Shown: piece by piece, positions 25,150-32,751 of the stretch
Position numbering within the stretch: position 1 is the stretch's first letter
Layout: each line of letters opens with the position of its first letter
Source of the DNA: Anaerolineae bacterium
GTDB taxonomy: Bacteria > Chloroflexota > Anaerolineae > Aggregatilineales > Phototrophicaceae
Assembly (NCBI GenBank): GCA_030950085.1
Contig: JAUZRW010000046.1
Location: 1-46,354 of the forward strand
Direction of reading: 5' to 3'
Length of the DNA: 46,354 nt
Translations under genes and position numbers: made by a program
The notes under the pieces: generated by a model
Seen by the model: only the letters and a program-made list of their open reading frames with translations
Databases searched by the model: none
What the model was told of the DNA's origin: nothing

Positions 25150-26319
25150 TTAAAAAGAGCGTGGCAAGCCCAGCACATGCTCGGCGATGTAAGATAAGAT
25201 GAGGTTGGTCGAAATCGGCGCAACTTGATACAAGCGTGTTTCACGGAATTTGCGCTCAACGTCATATTCAACGGCAAAACCATAGCCGCCATGTGTTTGT
25301 AAACAGACATTCGCCGCTTCCCATGAGGCATCTGCCGCCAACAACTTCACCATATTCGCCTCTGCGCCACAAGGCTGATGAGCCTCGAATAACTGTGCCG
25401 CTTCGTAACGCATCAAATCGGCTGCCCGAATATTGGCATAAGCGCGTGCAATCGGGAACTGAATCCCTTGATTTTGCCCAATCGGACGGTCAAAAACGAC
25501 TCGTTGTGTCGCGTAATGGCGTGCCTTATCAATGAACCAGTAGCCATCACCGATACACTCTGCCGCAATCAAAATCCGTTCAGCATTCATGCCATCCAAA
25601 ATGTAGCGAAAGCCCTTGCCCTCCTCCCCAATGAGGTTATCGGCTGGAATTTCAAAATCATCAAAAAAGAGTTCATTCGTCTCATGATTGACCATATTTT
25701 TAATCGGGCGTACTGTGAGACCTTTGCCCGCATTTTGGCGCAAATCGACCAGAAATACGGATAGTCCCTCTGTCTTTTTCGTCACTTGTTCAATCGGAGT
25801 CGTCCGCGCTAGAAGCAGCATCAAATCTGAATGTTGTACTCGTGAAATCCAGACTTTTTGACCGTTCACGATATAGCGATTGCCGCGTTTTTCGGCGAAG
25901 GTTTTGGTTTTAGTGGTATCAGTCCCTGTCGTGGGTTCGGTGACAGCGAAGGATTGCAAGCGCAGGTTTCCGGCGGCTATCGGTGGCAAATATTTCTGCT
26001 TTTGCACATCAGAGCCATGCCGCAGCAACGTTCCCATGATATACATTTGTGCGTGACAAGCCCCTGAATTTGCTCCAGCGCGATTAATTTCTTCCAAAAT
26101 AACCGATGCTTCTGTGAGACTTGCGCCACCGCCGCCATATGTTTCAGGAATCAATACGGATAGCCAGCCTGCTTGGGTCAATGTTTCGACAAATTTTTCA
26201 GGATAACCAGCTTTTTCTTCGATAGATTGCCAGTATGTGCTATCGAAAGCGCGGCAAATCTCCCGAATTGCTTGTCGAATGTCGCTATGTTGTTGGGCGC
26301 GAGGGTTAATGTCTATCAT
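25150..26319 (-). CDS. Acyl-CoA dehydrogenase family protein
   Basis: 389 residues. Family motifs: YGGGGASLTEASVILEEINR (N-terminal helical domain), FAVTEPTTGTDTTKTKTFAE (flavin contact), VNGQKVWIS, and C-terminal LQTHGGYGFAVEYDVERKFR. It oxidises an acyl-CoA to the 2-enoyl-CoA with FAD, passing electrons to an ETF. The position that holds the catalytic Glu in YEGT-type enzymes reads YQVAPISTN; the RxxRLYxVAPxS...LGLPRS ending is shared by a subgroup that probably uses a base elsewhere. The ATG at 26319 is chosen; the frame to 26388 overlaps the upstream gene. A 14-bp direct duplication, TCTATGATAGAC-type, lies across the start. It may be the last gene of the calpain cluster. Confidence 0.88.
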   Translation of the reverse strand: MIDINPRAQQHSDIRQAIREICRAFDSTYWQSIEEKAGYPEKFVETLTQAGWLSVLIPETYGGGGASLTEASVILEEINRAGANSGACHAQMYIMGTLLRHGSDVQKQKYLPPIAAGNLRLQSFAVTEPTTGTDTTKTKTFAEKRGNRYIVNGQKVWISRVQHSDLMLLLARTTPIEQVTKKTEGLSVFLVDLRQNAGKGLTVRPIKNMVNHETNELFFDDFEIPADNLIGEEGKGFRYILDGMNAERILIAAECIGDGYWFIDKARHYATQRVVFDRPIGQNQGIQFPIARAYANIRAADLMRYEAAQLFEAHQPCGAEANMVKLLAADASWEAANVCLQTHGGYGFAVEYDVERKFRETRLYQVAPISTNLILSYIAEHVLGLPRSF

Positions 26320-26329
26320 AGAAAGTCTA

Positions 26330-26902
26330 TCATAGAAAATGCAAGTTGCCGAATGTTGCCCCAGCGCGTGCATGGTCATTTGATGCAATCATGGCGCTAT
26401 CGGAATCTGGCAACAATGCCGAGTTAAGCGTCAATGTGATTTTCCATGCGATGCTATCACGGCGGGCAAGGAGCATATAGAGTCGCGTTAAATCGGGGAT
26501 ACGGGCGAGACCCTCAAACAGATGCAATTCATCGACAGCATATTGCCCTAACAAGGCATCGGACACAGCGACAGCTTGCCATTCGAGCAAGTGGGGCGGA
26601 TTCTCGTGGTTTAGCCCTAAAGCCAAAATAGGGAAACCGACCAGTTTCATAATTGCAGTCACCCAATTCGTCATGTCAGATTCGGGGTCAGCATCCGCCA
26701 TCATATTAATAATTAAACGTTCGGCAGCGTTACGCCCACTATATTGATGCTCAACATCCATCGGAGTAACAAGTTCTTTAGCTTGCCGTGACCAATCTTC
26801 ATGAATAGGCAAGGAGCAACGCAAAGCTGCATCTTCTAGTAGACGAGTTTGCCACATGTCTAACGATACAGGTTTGCACCATGTCGGAATCGTATCAAGC
26901 AT
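26330..26902 (-). CDS. Uncharacterised 190-aa protein in the calpain operon
   Basis: 190 residues, mostly helical and without membrane segments, signal peptide or recognised motif. A segment RNAAERLIINMMADADPESD and the hydrophobic WVTAIMKLVGFPILALGLNH stand out, followed by LLEWQAVAVSDALLGQYAVD. It begins at an ATG directly abutting the TAG of the 117-aa gene (TAGATG), so translation is coupled. Its stop is 10 bp before the acyl-CoA dehydrogenase start. Given the calpain-type protease two genes upstream it could be an inhibitor, chaperone or accessory factor; nothing in the sequence proves this. A DUF6931-like assignment was considered but cannot be verified by eye. Confidence 0.6.
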   Translation of the reverse strand: MLDTIPTWCKPVSLDMWQTRLLEDAALRCSLPIHEDWSRQAKELVTPMDVEHQYSGRNAAERLIINMMADADPESDMTNWVTAIMKLVGFPILALGLNHENPPHLLEWQAVAVSDALLGQYAVDELHLFEGLARIPDLTRLYMLLARRDSIAWKITLTLNSALLPDSDSAMIASNDHARAGATFGNLHFL

Positions 26903-27256
26903 CTATTCGACAGCCTGCCAGCCATTTGGCTCTAGCAAATTCCAGACACCATCTTCGCGCTTTTTGCCAAGATAGAGCCGAATCTCTTTGTCTACTGGCA
27001 AGGGCGAAAATTGCCCGATAGAGCCTGTCCAACCATTGGGGCGGTCTCCAGCTTGCCAGTATGTGATTGTCATGGTCGGGTCTAAATCGAGTCCAAAACC
27101 GCCTTCTTCGCGGATGGTATCGACTTGGACAGTATAGACTCGATTTGTGCCATTTTCGACTTCAACTTCTTCACGAGAAACGGAAGTTACTTTGCCGATG
27201 ATGACCTTGCCAGCGTACATCCGCAATTCGTCATTTGAAAGTGGGGGTTCTGCCAT
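26903..27256 (-). CDS. Uncharacterised 117-aa beta-rich protein in the calpain operon
   Basis: 117 residues with alternating strand-like segments: YAGKVIIGKVTSVSREEVEV, NRVYTVQVDTI, TMTITYWQAGDRPNGWTGSI and EIRLYLGKKREDGVWNLLEP. The pattern suggests a small beta-barrel (OB-like). It has no signal peptide and no Cys. Its ribosome site (TAGGAG) overlaps the stop codon of the calpain gene, and its own stop touches the ATG of the next gene, so the three are made together. Likely a partner, inhibitor or delivery adaptor of the protease; this is inferred from coupling only. Confidence 0.62.
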   Translation of the reverse strand: MAEPPLSNDELRMYAGKVIIGKVTSVSREEVEVENGTNRVYTVQVDTIREEGGFGLDLDPTMTITYWQAGDRPNGWTGSIGQFSPLPVDKEIRLYLGKKREDGVWNLLEPNGWQAVE

Positions 27257-27267
27257 TTTATTTGCTC

Positions 27268-29250
27268 CTAGCCAGAGAAATCGACGGAACTAAAGTATTT
27301 TGTCAAATCACTGAGTTCAAGGTGGAATATACCATTTCCCTCTTTAACCGCCTTAGCTGCATCGTCCGGCAACACTTGTGAGAAGTCATATTCACGTCCA
27401 TATGACCCCCATGGATTGCGAACTTGAATCCAGTTGAACTTCCCTGAGCCGGGGTCAGTTGTCGGGTCATTTGTCGTACCAGATTTTACACTCAAGACAC
27501 TGTAGGCGTGTCCACCGACCATCCCTTTTGACATCGATTCACCGCCACTATGACCAGATCCATCACTGGACGCGGCAGGGAACTTATAAGAGCTAAGAGT
27601 GACCGACTGTCCTTTTGCGAGGGCATCTTTGATATTATCCATGTATTTAAGTTGGCTCTTAGAATAGACACCCGTACCTAGTTCGCCGGGATACATTTTA
27701 TTGGTTTTAATCCATTCCAGAACAGCATTCCCGACACTTACATCGACTCCACTGCCTTCTTTATTGAATAAGGCTTGGAAATCTTGAATGGTAATCTGAT
27801 GAGCATAACCGCCAGCATGTTGGGTATTTTGTTTGGTGAACATACTCTTAACGGCATCCGTTTTGACATAAGTTATCCATGAATCAAGGTGTCCCTTATT
27901 GCCTTTGAAAACACTGTTGAAGATAGGCATCGGTGTATAATCATCGGGTTGGGGTCCGGATTTAATCGTATTATACGCAGCAATATTGGCGGCATCCCAT
28001 GGCACATTGACACCTTGGAAATTACGCCAGTACTGATTGCCTTTCCAGCCTGTTTGCTGTTCATTGGCGTAGCTCCCATCGGATTGCATTTGGGGTCCAC
28101 CTTGAAGCGATGCGCTGCGTGCTTCCGTGCCTGTCAATACTTCAAAGGCATGGCGCGAGAAACCACCATCAATATCGTCCATCGTCGTGGTTGTGGTGGA
28201 TGTTGGAGCCTTACCTGTCCCCGTGAAGCCGCCGGCTGCATAGGCTTTTTCCATCATACTGACCCATAATGCGCCCTTATTGTAAAGCGCGCTACCGTTC
28301 AGCTTCGCTATGGATTTTTCAATCGTGAGATATTTGGCGGTAAATGTGTGATTAGCGGGGTTAGTTTGGTCTACCTCATAAAGTCGCACAGATACCTTAT
28401 CGCCTTGGTCTACCATGATTTGTTTAATATATTGCGGCTGTTGTTGGGCGAGGCTAGAGAGTGCCGCCATCAAGTAACAATCTCCAATACCACCTTGCTT
28501 GACATCATTCGCATTGGGCTGACCTTTTTCAAACAAGGGTGTTTTGGGGTCTAGTTTTTCATAACCAGCCGTCGTGGTGTGTGCCTTCTTCACCTTAACG
28601 AGCGTCGTCCCATCGCCTAACTTACCGATATAATAGATGCTGGCTTCGACTGCATCTTTAATGACGTGTGTGTTATCATCATTATAAGAGTAGGTTTCCT
28701 CTGTCCATGCGCCGTCTTTATGAATAGAAAATGCCTTTTTGGGTAAGATAAAGCGCTCTTGATGCTTAGTCAGCAACTTTGGATTAGCGACATCTGTGGC
28801 ATTTTTGAGGATTTCTGCGCCTGTTAAGTAATCCATGACAGCATCAGCAACATCTCCAGCGAGAGCATCAATTTTCTTTCGGACATCTTCTGGGATTTCC
28901 ATTAAGTCCTTCATACTAGGGACATTGCCTTGTTCGGACTTTGTCATTTTATGTCCAGAAACTTTCTTCTTTTTGCCGCCGAACATCTTTTTAATAGATT
29001 TGAAAAAGCCACGTTGGACGGTGTGGGTTGGCGCACGATTAGCAACCAATTCGCGGGTTGCCTTATTGCCAATGGTGCGTTGGAGTTGCATCACATTTTC
29101 TGGAGAAAAATTATATAAATCTATTTGGGGTTCGGGTGCGGCTACTTCGCTTTCATTATGCGTCTGAACAGGCGTCGGTGCCGATATTTTACGACGTTGA
29201 ATACGAGCATAAGATTTTCTTGATTTTCTACGTTTTCTGCGGAGTGCCAT
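27268..29250 (-). CDS. Calpain-family (C2) cysteine protease with LQxxIGNxA N-terminal motif (putative injected effector)
   Basis: 660 residues. The N-terminus is very basic (ALRRKRRKSRKSYARIQRRK), then LQRTIGNKATREL at 56-68 and TVQRG at 77-81, the same order as in the 20181-21662 protein. A second basic patch (FKSIKKMFGGKKKK) follows. The calpain papain-like core spans about 240-625: KQGGIGDCYLMAALSSLA gives Cys258 with its conserved GDC, MVGGHAYSVLSV gives His581, and WIQVRNPWGSYG gives Asn612. All three catalytic residues are intact, so it should cleave proteins. There is no signal peptide and no penta-EF hand. Calpain-type domains occur among toxins carried by contractile injection systems. 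First gene of an operon with two unknown genes. Confidence 0.85.
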   Translation of the reverse strand: MALRRKRRKSRKSYARIQRRKISAPTPVQTHNESEVAAPEPQIDLYNFSPENVMQLQRTIGNKATRELVANRAPTHTVQRGFFKSIKKMFGGKKKKVSGHKMTKSEQGNVPSMKDLMEIPEDVRKKIDALAGDVADAVMDYLTGAEILKNATDVANPKLLTKHQERFILPKKAFSIHKDGAWTEETYSYNDDNTHVIKDAVEASIYYIGKLGDGTTLVKVKKAHTTTAGYEKLDPKTPLFEKGQPNANDVKQGGIGDCYLMAALSSLAQQQPQYIKQIMVDQGDKVSVRLYEVDQTNPANHTFTAKYLTIEKSIAKLNGSALYNKGALWVSMMEKAYAAGGFTGTGKAPTSTTTTTMDDIDGGFSRHAFEVLTGTEARSASLQGGPQMQSDGSYANEQQTGWKGNQYWRNFQGVNVPWDAANIAAYNTIKSGPQPDDYTPMPIFNSVFKGNKGHLDSWITYVKTDAVKSMFTKQNTQHAGGYAHQITIQDFQALFNKEGSGVDVSVGNAVLEWIKTNKMYPGELGTGVYSKSQLKYMDNIKDALAKGQSVTLSSYKFPAASSDGSGHSGGESMSKGMVGGHAYSVLSVKSGTTNDPTTDPGSGKFNWIQVRNPWGSYGREYDFSQVLPDDAAKAVKEGNGIFHLELSDLTKYFSSVDFSG

Positions 29251-29425
29251 AATCAGATAAGCCTAGCGATTAGTGAACGAACCTTGCGTATAGTATAAGC
29301 GAAATTACCTAAATCGTGCAACTTTTCGCGGCGAATTTCGGATTAAGGTAAGCATAGAGAATATCTGCAACTTTCGAGATGTCCATGTTGATAGATGACT
29401 TTCATCCAGTGCGGCGGTTGAAGCG

Positions 29426-29873
29426 TTAAATTTCGAGGTCATCCAATATGAGAATCGTTATTTCCGTTACACGTTTGATACCATCATCATTGGTGAGGAA
29501 GGCATCACAACCAGAAACAATCGCAGATGCCACATGCAGCGCATCCGGCGTTTTGAGATTGTATTTTGCACGCAGCTCAGCAGCCTTTGTAGCGATTATC
29601 GTATCAATCGCAATGGTAGAGACATTCTTAGTGTTTAGCAACAAGTCTCGATACTCACGCTGCAAACGCCTATTTTTTGCTTGAATAGGTTTCATCAAGA
29701 CTTCGGTGAGTGTCAGTGATGCTGTGATAACATCCAACTTCTCTTGACTCACATACTCAAATATGGCTTTTGTAAGGTTGAAGTAGGTCACATGTTTTTT
29801 CGATATAGTAAATAAATGGTGCAGTATCCACACAAATAGTATGAACATTTTTCAGAGCATCAGCAATTTTCAC
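29426..29873 (-). pseudogene. PIN-domain (VapC-like) toxin gene, frameshifted in an A6 run
   Basis: From a GTG at 29871-29873 the frame encodes KIADALKNVHTICVDTAPFI then YYIEK, a perfect PIN N-terminus with its first catalytic Asp. At six A's (plus-strand T6, 29795-29800) the frame breaks. Removing one A restores HVTYFNLTKAIFEYVSQ and continues to the stop at 29426, through SLTLTEVLMKP (Glu), TPDALHVASAI (Asp) and LTNDDGIKRV (Asp). All four metal-binding acidic residues are present when both frames are joined. PIN toxins are RNases. The start overlaps the antitoxin stop (GTGA). Either a recent pseudogene, a sequencing error, or slippage-dependent expression. Confidence 0.75.
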
Positions 29874-30085
29874 GGGCGATTATCCCATTCACTACGGATT
29901 TTATAAACATATTCTTGGGCATCTGTACCATCATAGAGTTCAAGACCAATACCTGCAAACTCAAGGATATCACGTTTTTTGAGTCCGGCAGATTCGATGA
30001 TTGAATCAACAAGTACCGAGATAAGAAGTTTACGGTCTTCAATAGATAGTGATGGAATTTCTTGCACCATTTCTTGAACAGTCAT
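29870..30085 (-). CDS. Antitoxin-like small protein paired with the PIN gene
   Basis: 71 residues: VQEMVQEIPSLSIEDRKLLI, then LVDSIIE, a linker, LLEFAGI-like ILEFAGIGLE and the C-terminal DAQEYVYKIRSEWDNRP. The ending DAQEYV...LRxEWDxRP is typical of small proteins that precede PIN toxin genes in cyanobacteria and Chloroflexota. The N-terminal helix resembles the MxxLSxExRxxLIxxLxDS pattern of antitoxins. GGAGG six bases before the ATG is a strong ribosome site. Its TGA overlaps the GTG of the toxin gene. It would neutralise the toxin and repress the operon. Confidence 0.75.
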   Translation of the reverse strand: MTVQEMVQEIPSLSIEDRKLLISVLVDSIIESAGLKKRDILEFAGIGLELYDGTDAQEYVYKIRSEWDNRP

Positions 30086-30215
30086 TTCTAGCCTCCAGCT
30101 TTTTTATCATTATAGTACAAACTGGCAAATTATGGTGCATTGCTAATTTGATGGCAGAGAAAGGCAATTGTCATCAATCTGTGAAAGAAGGTACAAATAA
30201 ACGGTACTTCGTGGT

Positions 30216-30221
30216 TATAAT
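30216..30221 (+). promoter_or_regulatory. -10 box (TATAAT) upstream of the Crp/Fnr-type gene
   Basis: Perfect TATAAT 28 bp before the ATG. The region around the expected -35 is not consensus, which would suit an activator-dependent or autoregulated promoter. Confidence 0.35.
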
Positions 30222-30249
30222 GGTCTCAGGCAAATTTTGAGGCGATAAC

Positions 30250-30951
30250 ATGAGCATTAAATGGGATGCAGTAGCATGTTTTAACGGTGTCGGTCCCGAT
30301 GTTTTGCAACGTTTGGATGAGGCGGCACATAGCCATATTTACCAAGCAGGGTCTACAATCTTCAACGAAGAGGAAGCCTGTGCAGGATTCCATATTGTCA
30401 CTGAAGGCTTGGTACGGATTTATCGCATTAGCCCCGAAGGACGCTTGCATACCTTAAGTTTGCTACGACCTATTGCCTCTTTTAACGAAGTTGCAGCAGT
30501 CGATGGTGGCTACAATCCTTATAATGCGGTTGCTGTCACCTACTCGACCATTGTTAAAATTAGCCATCATCAATTAATGGAACTGCTCGCCTCTGAGCGC
30601 GAATTGCTGCAAAATTATGTGCAGGCTCTTGCCCATGTTAATCGAGAATATATCGAACGGCTGGAAGATATGACCTTCCGCACCATTCCGTCGCGCCTAG
30701 CGAAATTGTTTTTGCACGAAACCACCTATGCTGACCAGATTAGCGATGCCCCGACTAAGCTCACACAAGAAGAAATTGCCTCTATTCTAGGGACAACCCG
30801 TGAAGTCGTCGGGCGGGCATTACGTGGATTGCTTAATACGGGATTGCTGCGAAAAGAAGGGCGCAAAGTCTATATTGCTGACCGTGCCGGATTGGAGCAT
30901 CTCGCAGAAACCAACGACATGCCCCAATACATTGAAAAGCAAAAAACCTGA
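30250..30951 (+). CDS. Crp/Fnr family transcriptional regulator
   Basis: 233 residues. The N-terminal half is a cyclic-nucleotide-binding-type beta-roll (IYQAGSTIFNEEEACAGFHI, then VTEGLVRIYRISPEGRLHTL), with no obvious cluster of Cys for an FeS centre, so it is not a canonical oxygen-sensing Fnr. A long dimerisation helix follows (about 115-150). The C-terminal winged helix has LTQEEIASILGTTREVVGRA and LRGLLNTGLL, the usual Crp recognition region. The effector ligand is unknown; the Arg/Ser pair for cAMP is not evident. Its stop is 4 bp from the convergent Trm112-like gene. Confidence 0.9.
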   Translation: MSIKWDAVACFNGVGPDVLQRLDEAAHSHIYQAGSTIFNEEEACAGFHIVTEGLVRIYRISPEGRLHTLSLLRPIASFNEVAAVDGGYNPYNAVAVTYSTIVKISHHQLMELLASERELLQNYVQALAHVNREYIERLEDMTFRTIPSRLAKLFLHETTYADQISDAPTKLTQEEIASILGTTREVVGRALRGLLNTGLLRKEGRKVYIADRAGLEHLAETNDMPQYIEKQKT

Positions 30952-30955
30952 GAAC

Positions 30956-31204
30956 TTACGCTTCCGGTGGTGGAACGGGCAAATCGTCAACGGCTGTATC
31001 GCGCCATTTTTGCCCTTCGTCAATCAGCATAACCGGAATACCAGAGCGAATCGGATATTTGTTACCGGAATCTTCACACACCAGCCAATTGCCATCACGT
31101 ACTAATTCGAGTCTGCCGGGGTCGTCGCCCTTATCGGTGAAATGTACCGCTTCTGGGCAGCGCAAAATCTCTAACAAGTCGGGTGAAACGGTTTTGTCTG
31201 CCAT
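30956..31204 (-). CDS. Trm112-family protein
   Basis: 82 residues. VSPDLLEILRCPEAVHFTDK, then RLELVRDGNWLVCEDSGNKY and PIRSGIPVMLIDEG match the Trm112-like fold. The canonical four-Cys zinc site is reduced to Cys in LRCPE and LVCED. Bacterial members are small, often unlinked or next to methyltransferases, and may help fold or activate them. The start ATG 31204 is preceded by GAGGA at 7 nt; the frame to 31240 has no site. It is convergent with and almost touches the Crp-type gene. The precise partner is unknown. Confidence 0.82.
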   Translation of the reverse strand: MADKTVSPDLLEILRCPEAVHFTDKGDDPGRLELVRDGNWLVCEDSGNKYPIRSGIPVMLIDEGQKWRDTAVDDLPVPPPEA

Positions 31205-31665
31205 AATTTTCCTCAATTGCATAAAATGATTATGTGGCAAGTATAGGCTAATGCGAAGAAAGCGTCAATTATTGCCGCGCAAAGGGGCGCATTTCAAGTT
31301 AGTGCAAAATATAAAACAAATCCTATTTTGCCTAAAACGTGGTGCTTTTCTAGGGGCGTACCCACGTGTGCGCCCCTGTTACTGGACTTGTTCAAAATTT
31401 CACATTTAAGAATTTTCGTGATATGCTGAAAATACTAACTCATGTTACGCACTTGTCGATTTATCAGCTTTCGCATTACAACGCTGTTTAGCACAGTGAT
31501 GAGTCGTCGGTTATCAGTTTACAGAGGCGCTAATTCGTACTAAAAACTGTGAACTGTGAACTAAAAGCTCGAATGTCATGCTAAGTACAATTGCCCTATT
31601 CGTATGACGACCTATAACTGCATACATCAGGTACTAAATAAAACGTAACACATGATAGGCATTGC
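31205..31665. other. Intergenic region, 461 bp, with repeat family 2 and an ACTG-type repeat
   Basis: Contains repeat family 2 copy A (31285-31375) and at about 31503-31560 a GTTATCAGTTT ... AAAACTGTGAACTGTGAACT element (see also 46255-46340). It separates the divergent Trm112 and TetR genes. No open frame of interest was seen. Confidence 0.55.
31285..31375 (+). repeat. Interspersed repeat family 2, copy A
   Basis: A 91-bp match, about 91% identical by eye (8 differences counted), to the reverse complement of 37361-37451. It ends in the hairpin-prone core TAGGGGCGTACCCACGTGTG then CGCCC. A shorter relative of the core is at 25031-25055 and another at 14261-14277. Confidence 0.8.
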
Positions 31666-32343
31666 ATGTCCGATACACCACAAGCGATTCTCCAAATTGC
31701 CGCCGACTTATTCCAGAATAACGGCTATACGCAAACCACAATGACTCAGATTGCCGATAAATCGAATATCGCGCTGACAGACTTGGAAACAATTTATGCC
31801 TGTAAAGAATATATTGTGCTGGATTTGGATCGCTCATTGGCAGAAGAGATGCAGCAATCTATTGTGGACTTGCCAGATGGTCAGGTTGCGCGACGTTACT
31901 TCCAAACAATGGAAACTCGCATCAGGCAGTTACAACCGCATTATGACGCAATAGCGGCGTTGCTTGCTACTGCCATGCTGCCGCACAGTGATATCAGTAC
32001 AAAAGATATTTCTCGCGGCAAGCAAGATGCCCTGTATCAAGCATTTTTATTGCTGGTGCAAGGCTCAAAAGATGCCCCTTCGACAGAGAGTGATGCTGAT
32101 AATCTGGCGATGTTATTATATACATTTCATTTTATGATTTTGCTCTTCTGGGTTTATGACCGCACCAAGCAGAAACAGGCGACACATCTCATGATTGATT
32201 TCATGGGCGATTTTTTTAAGGTGCTGCGCCCGATGATGATGATGCCTATGTTCCGTCGCGCCATGACCAAACTTGCTAAAATTATGATGCTCGTTTTTGG
32301 GGGTGCGCGTCTCATAGATGATGAAGAATTCCCACAAGCATGA
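31666..32343 (+). CDS. TetR family transcriptional regulator
   Basis: 225 residues. The N-terminal helix-turn-helix is typical: AILQIAADLFQNNGYTQTTM, then TQIADKSNIALTDLETIYAC. The usual tyrosine or phenylalanine of the TetR signature after the turn is partly changed (LETIYACKEY). The rest is an all-helical ligand and dimer domain ending in a Met-rich stretch (RPMMMMPMFRRAMTKLAKIM). The ligand and target are unknown; the small membrane-protein gene 48 bp downstream on the same strand is a possible target. Confidence 0.85.
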   Translation: MSDTPQAILQIAADLFQNNGYTQTTMTQIADKSNIALTDLETIYACKEYIVLDLDRSLAEEMQQSIVDLPDGQVARRYFQTMETRIRQLQPHYDAIAALLATAMLPHSDISTKDISRGKQDALYQAFLLLVQGSKDAPSTESDADNLAMLLYTFHFMILLFWVYDRTKQKQATHLMIDFMGDFFKVLRPMMMMPMFRRAMTKLAKIMMLVFGGARLIDDEEFPQA

Positions 32344-32391
32344 TATGATGGTACGAACATGCCAATTGTACAATATTGAAGGCTAATCCTG

Positions 32392-32673
32392 ATGTTACTT
32401 GCCTCTTTTAGTATCGTTTTCGCCCTTATCTTCGGCACAATCGCTTATCGCAGCGTGCCGTATGGCTGGACATTAACGCGCTTGGGCTGGACTGTATTGC
32501 GTGTCAAGGCAGATAAGCCAAATGTCACCCAAAACGTCGAAGCACGCAATCTGTTAACCGATGGTTATCGCTTTTTCTTTGCCGGCTTGGGGTGGTTGAT
32601 AACGGGCATTGTGGCGGCATTATTGACTATCTTTGCCGTTCTTGTGATTCCTTATATTTTGAGTTTGCCCTAA
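32392..32673 (+). CDS. Small two-helix membrane protein
   Basis: 93 residues with hydrophobic helices at about 3-18 and 63-90, joined by a polar loop (SVPYGWTLTRLGWTVLRVKA...). No motif is recognised. AAGG nine bases before the ATG supports it. Lies 48 bp after the TetR-like gene and 78 bp before the lipoprotein gene, so the three may be co-transcribed. Confidence 0.6.
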   Translation: MLLASFSIVFALIFGTIAYRSVPYGWTLTRLGWTVLRVKADKPNVTQNVEARNLLTDGYRFFFAGLGWLITGIVAALLTIFAVLVIPYILSLP

Positions 32674-32751
32674 TCGCGCCTCGAAAATTTGCCCCTTTGC
32701 GGATATGATATGCCGTTCGTATCGTTATTGGCAACGGAAACCACTTTCAGC

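Noticed and set aside
29251-29425. A separate small gene between the calpain and PIN genes
   Set aside because: No frame with a start and ribosome site in 175 bp.
14261-31375. CRISPR array made of the TAGGGGCG...GCGCCC repeats
   Set aside because: Copies are single, kilobases apart and in both orientations; no spacers.
31634-31837. 67-codon minus-strand frame over the TetR start
   Set aside because: Overlaps the helix-turn-helix coding region; no motif.
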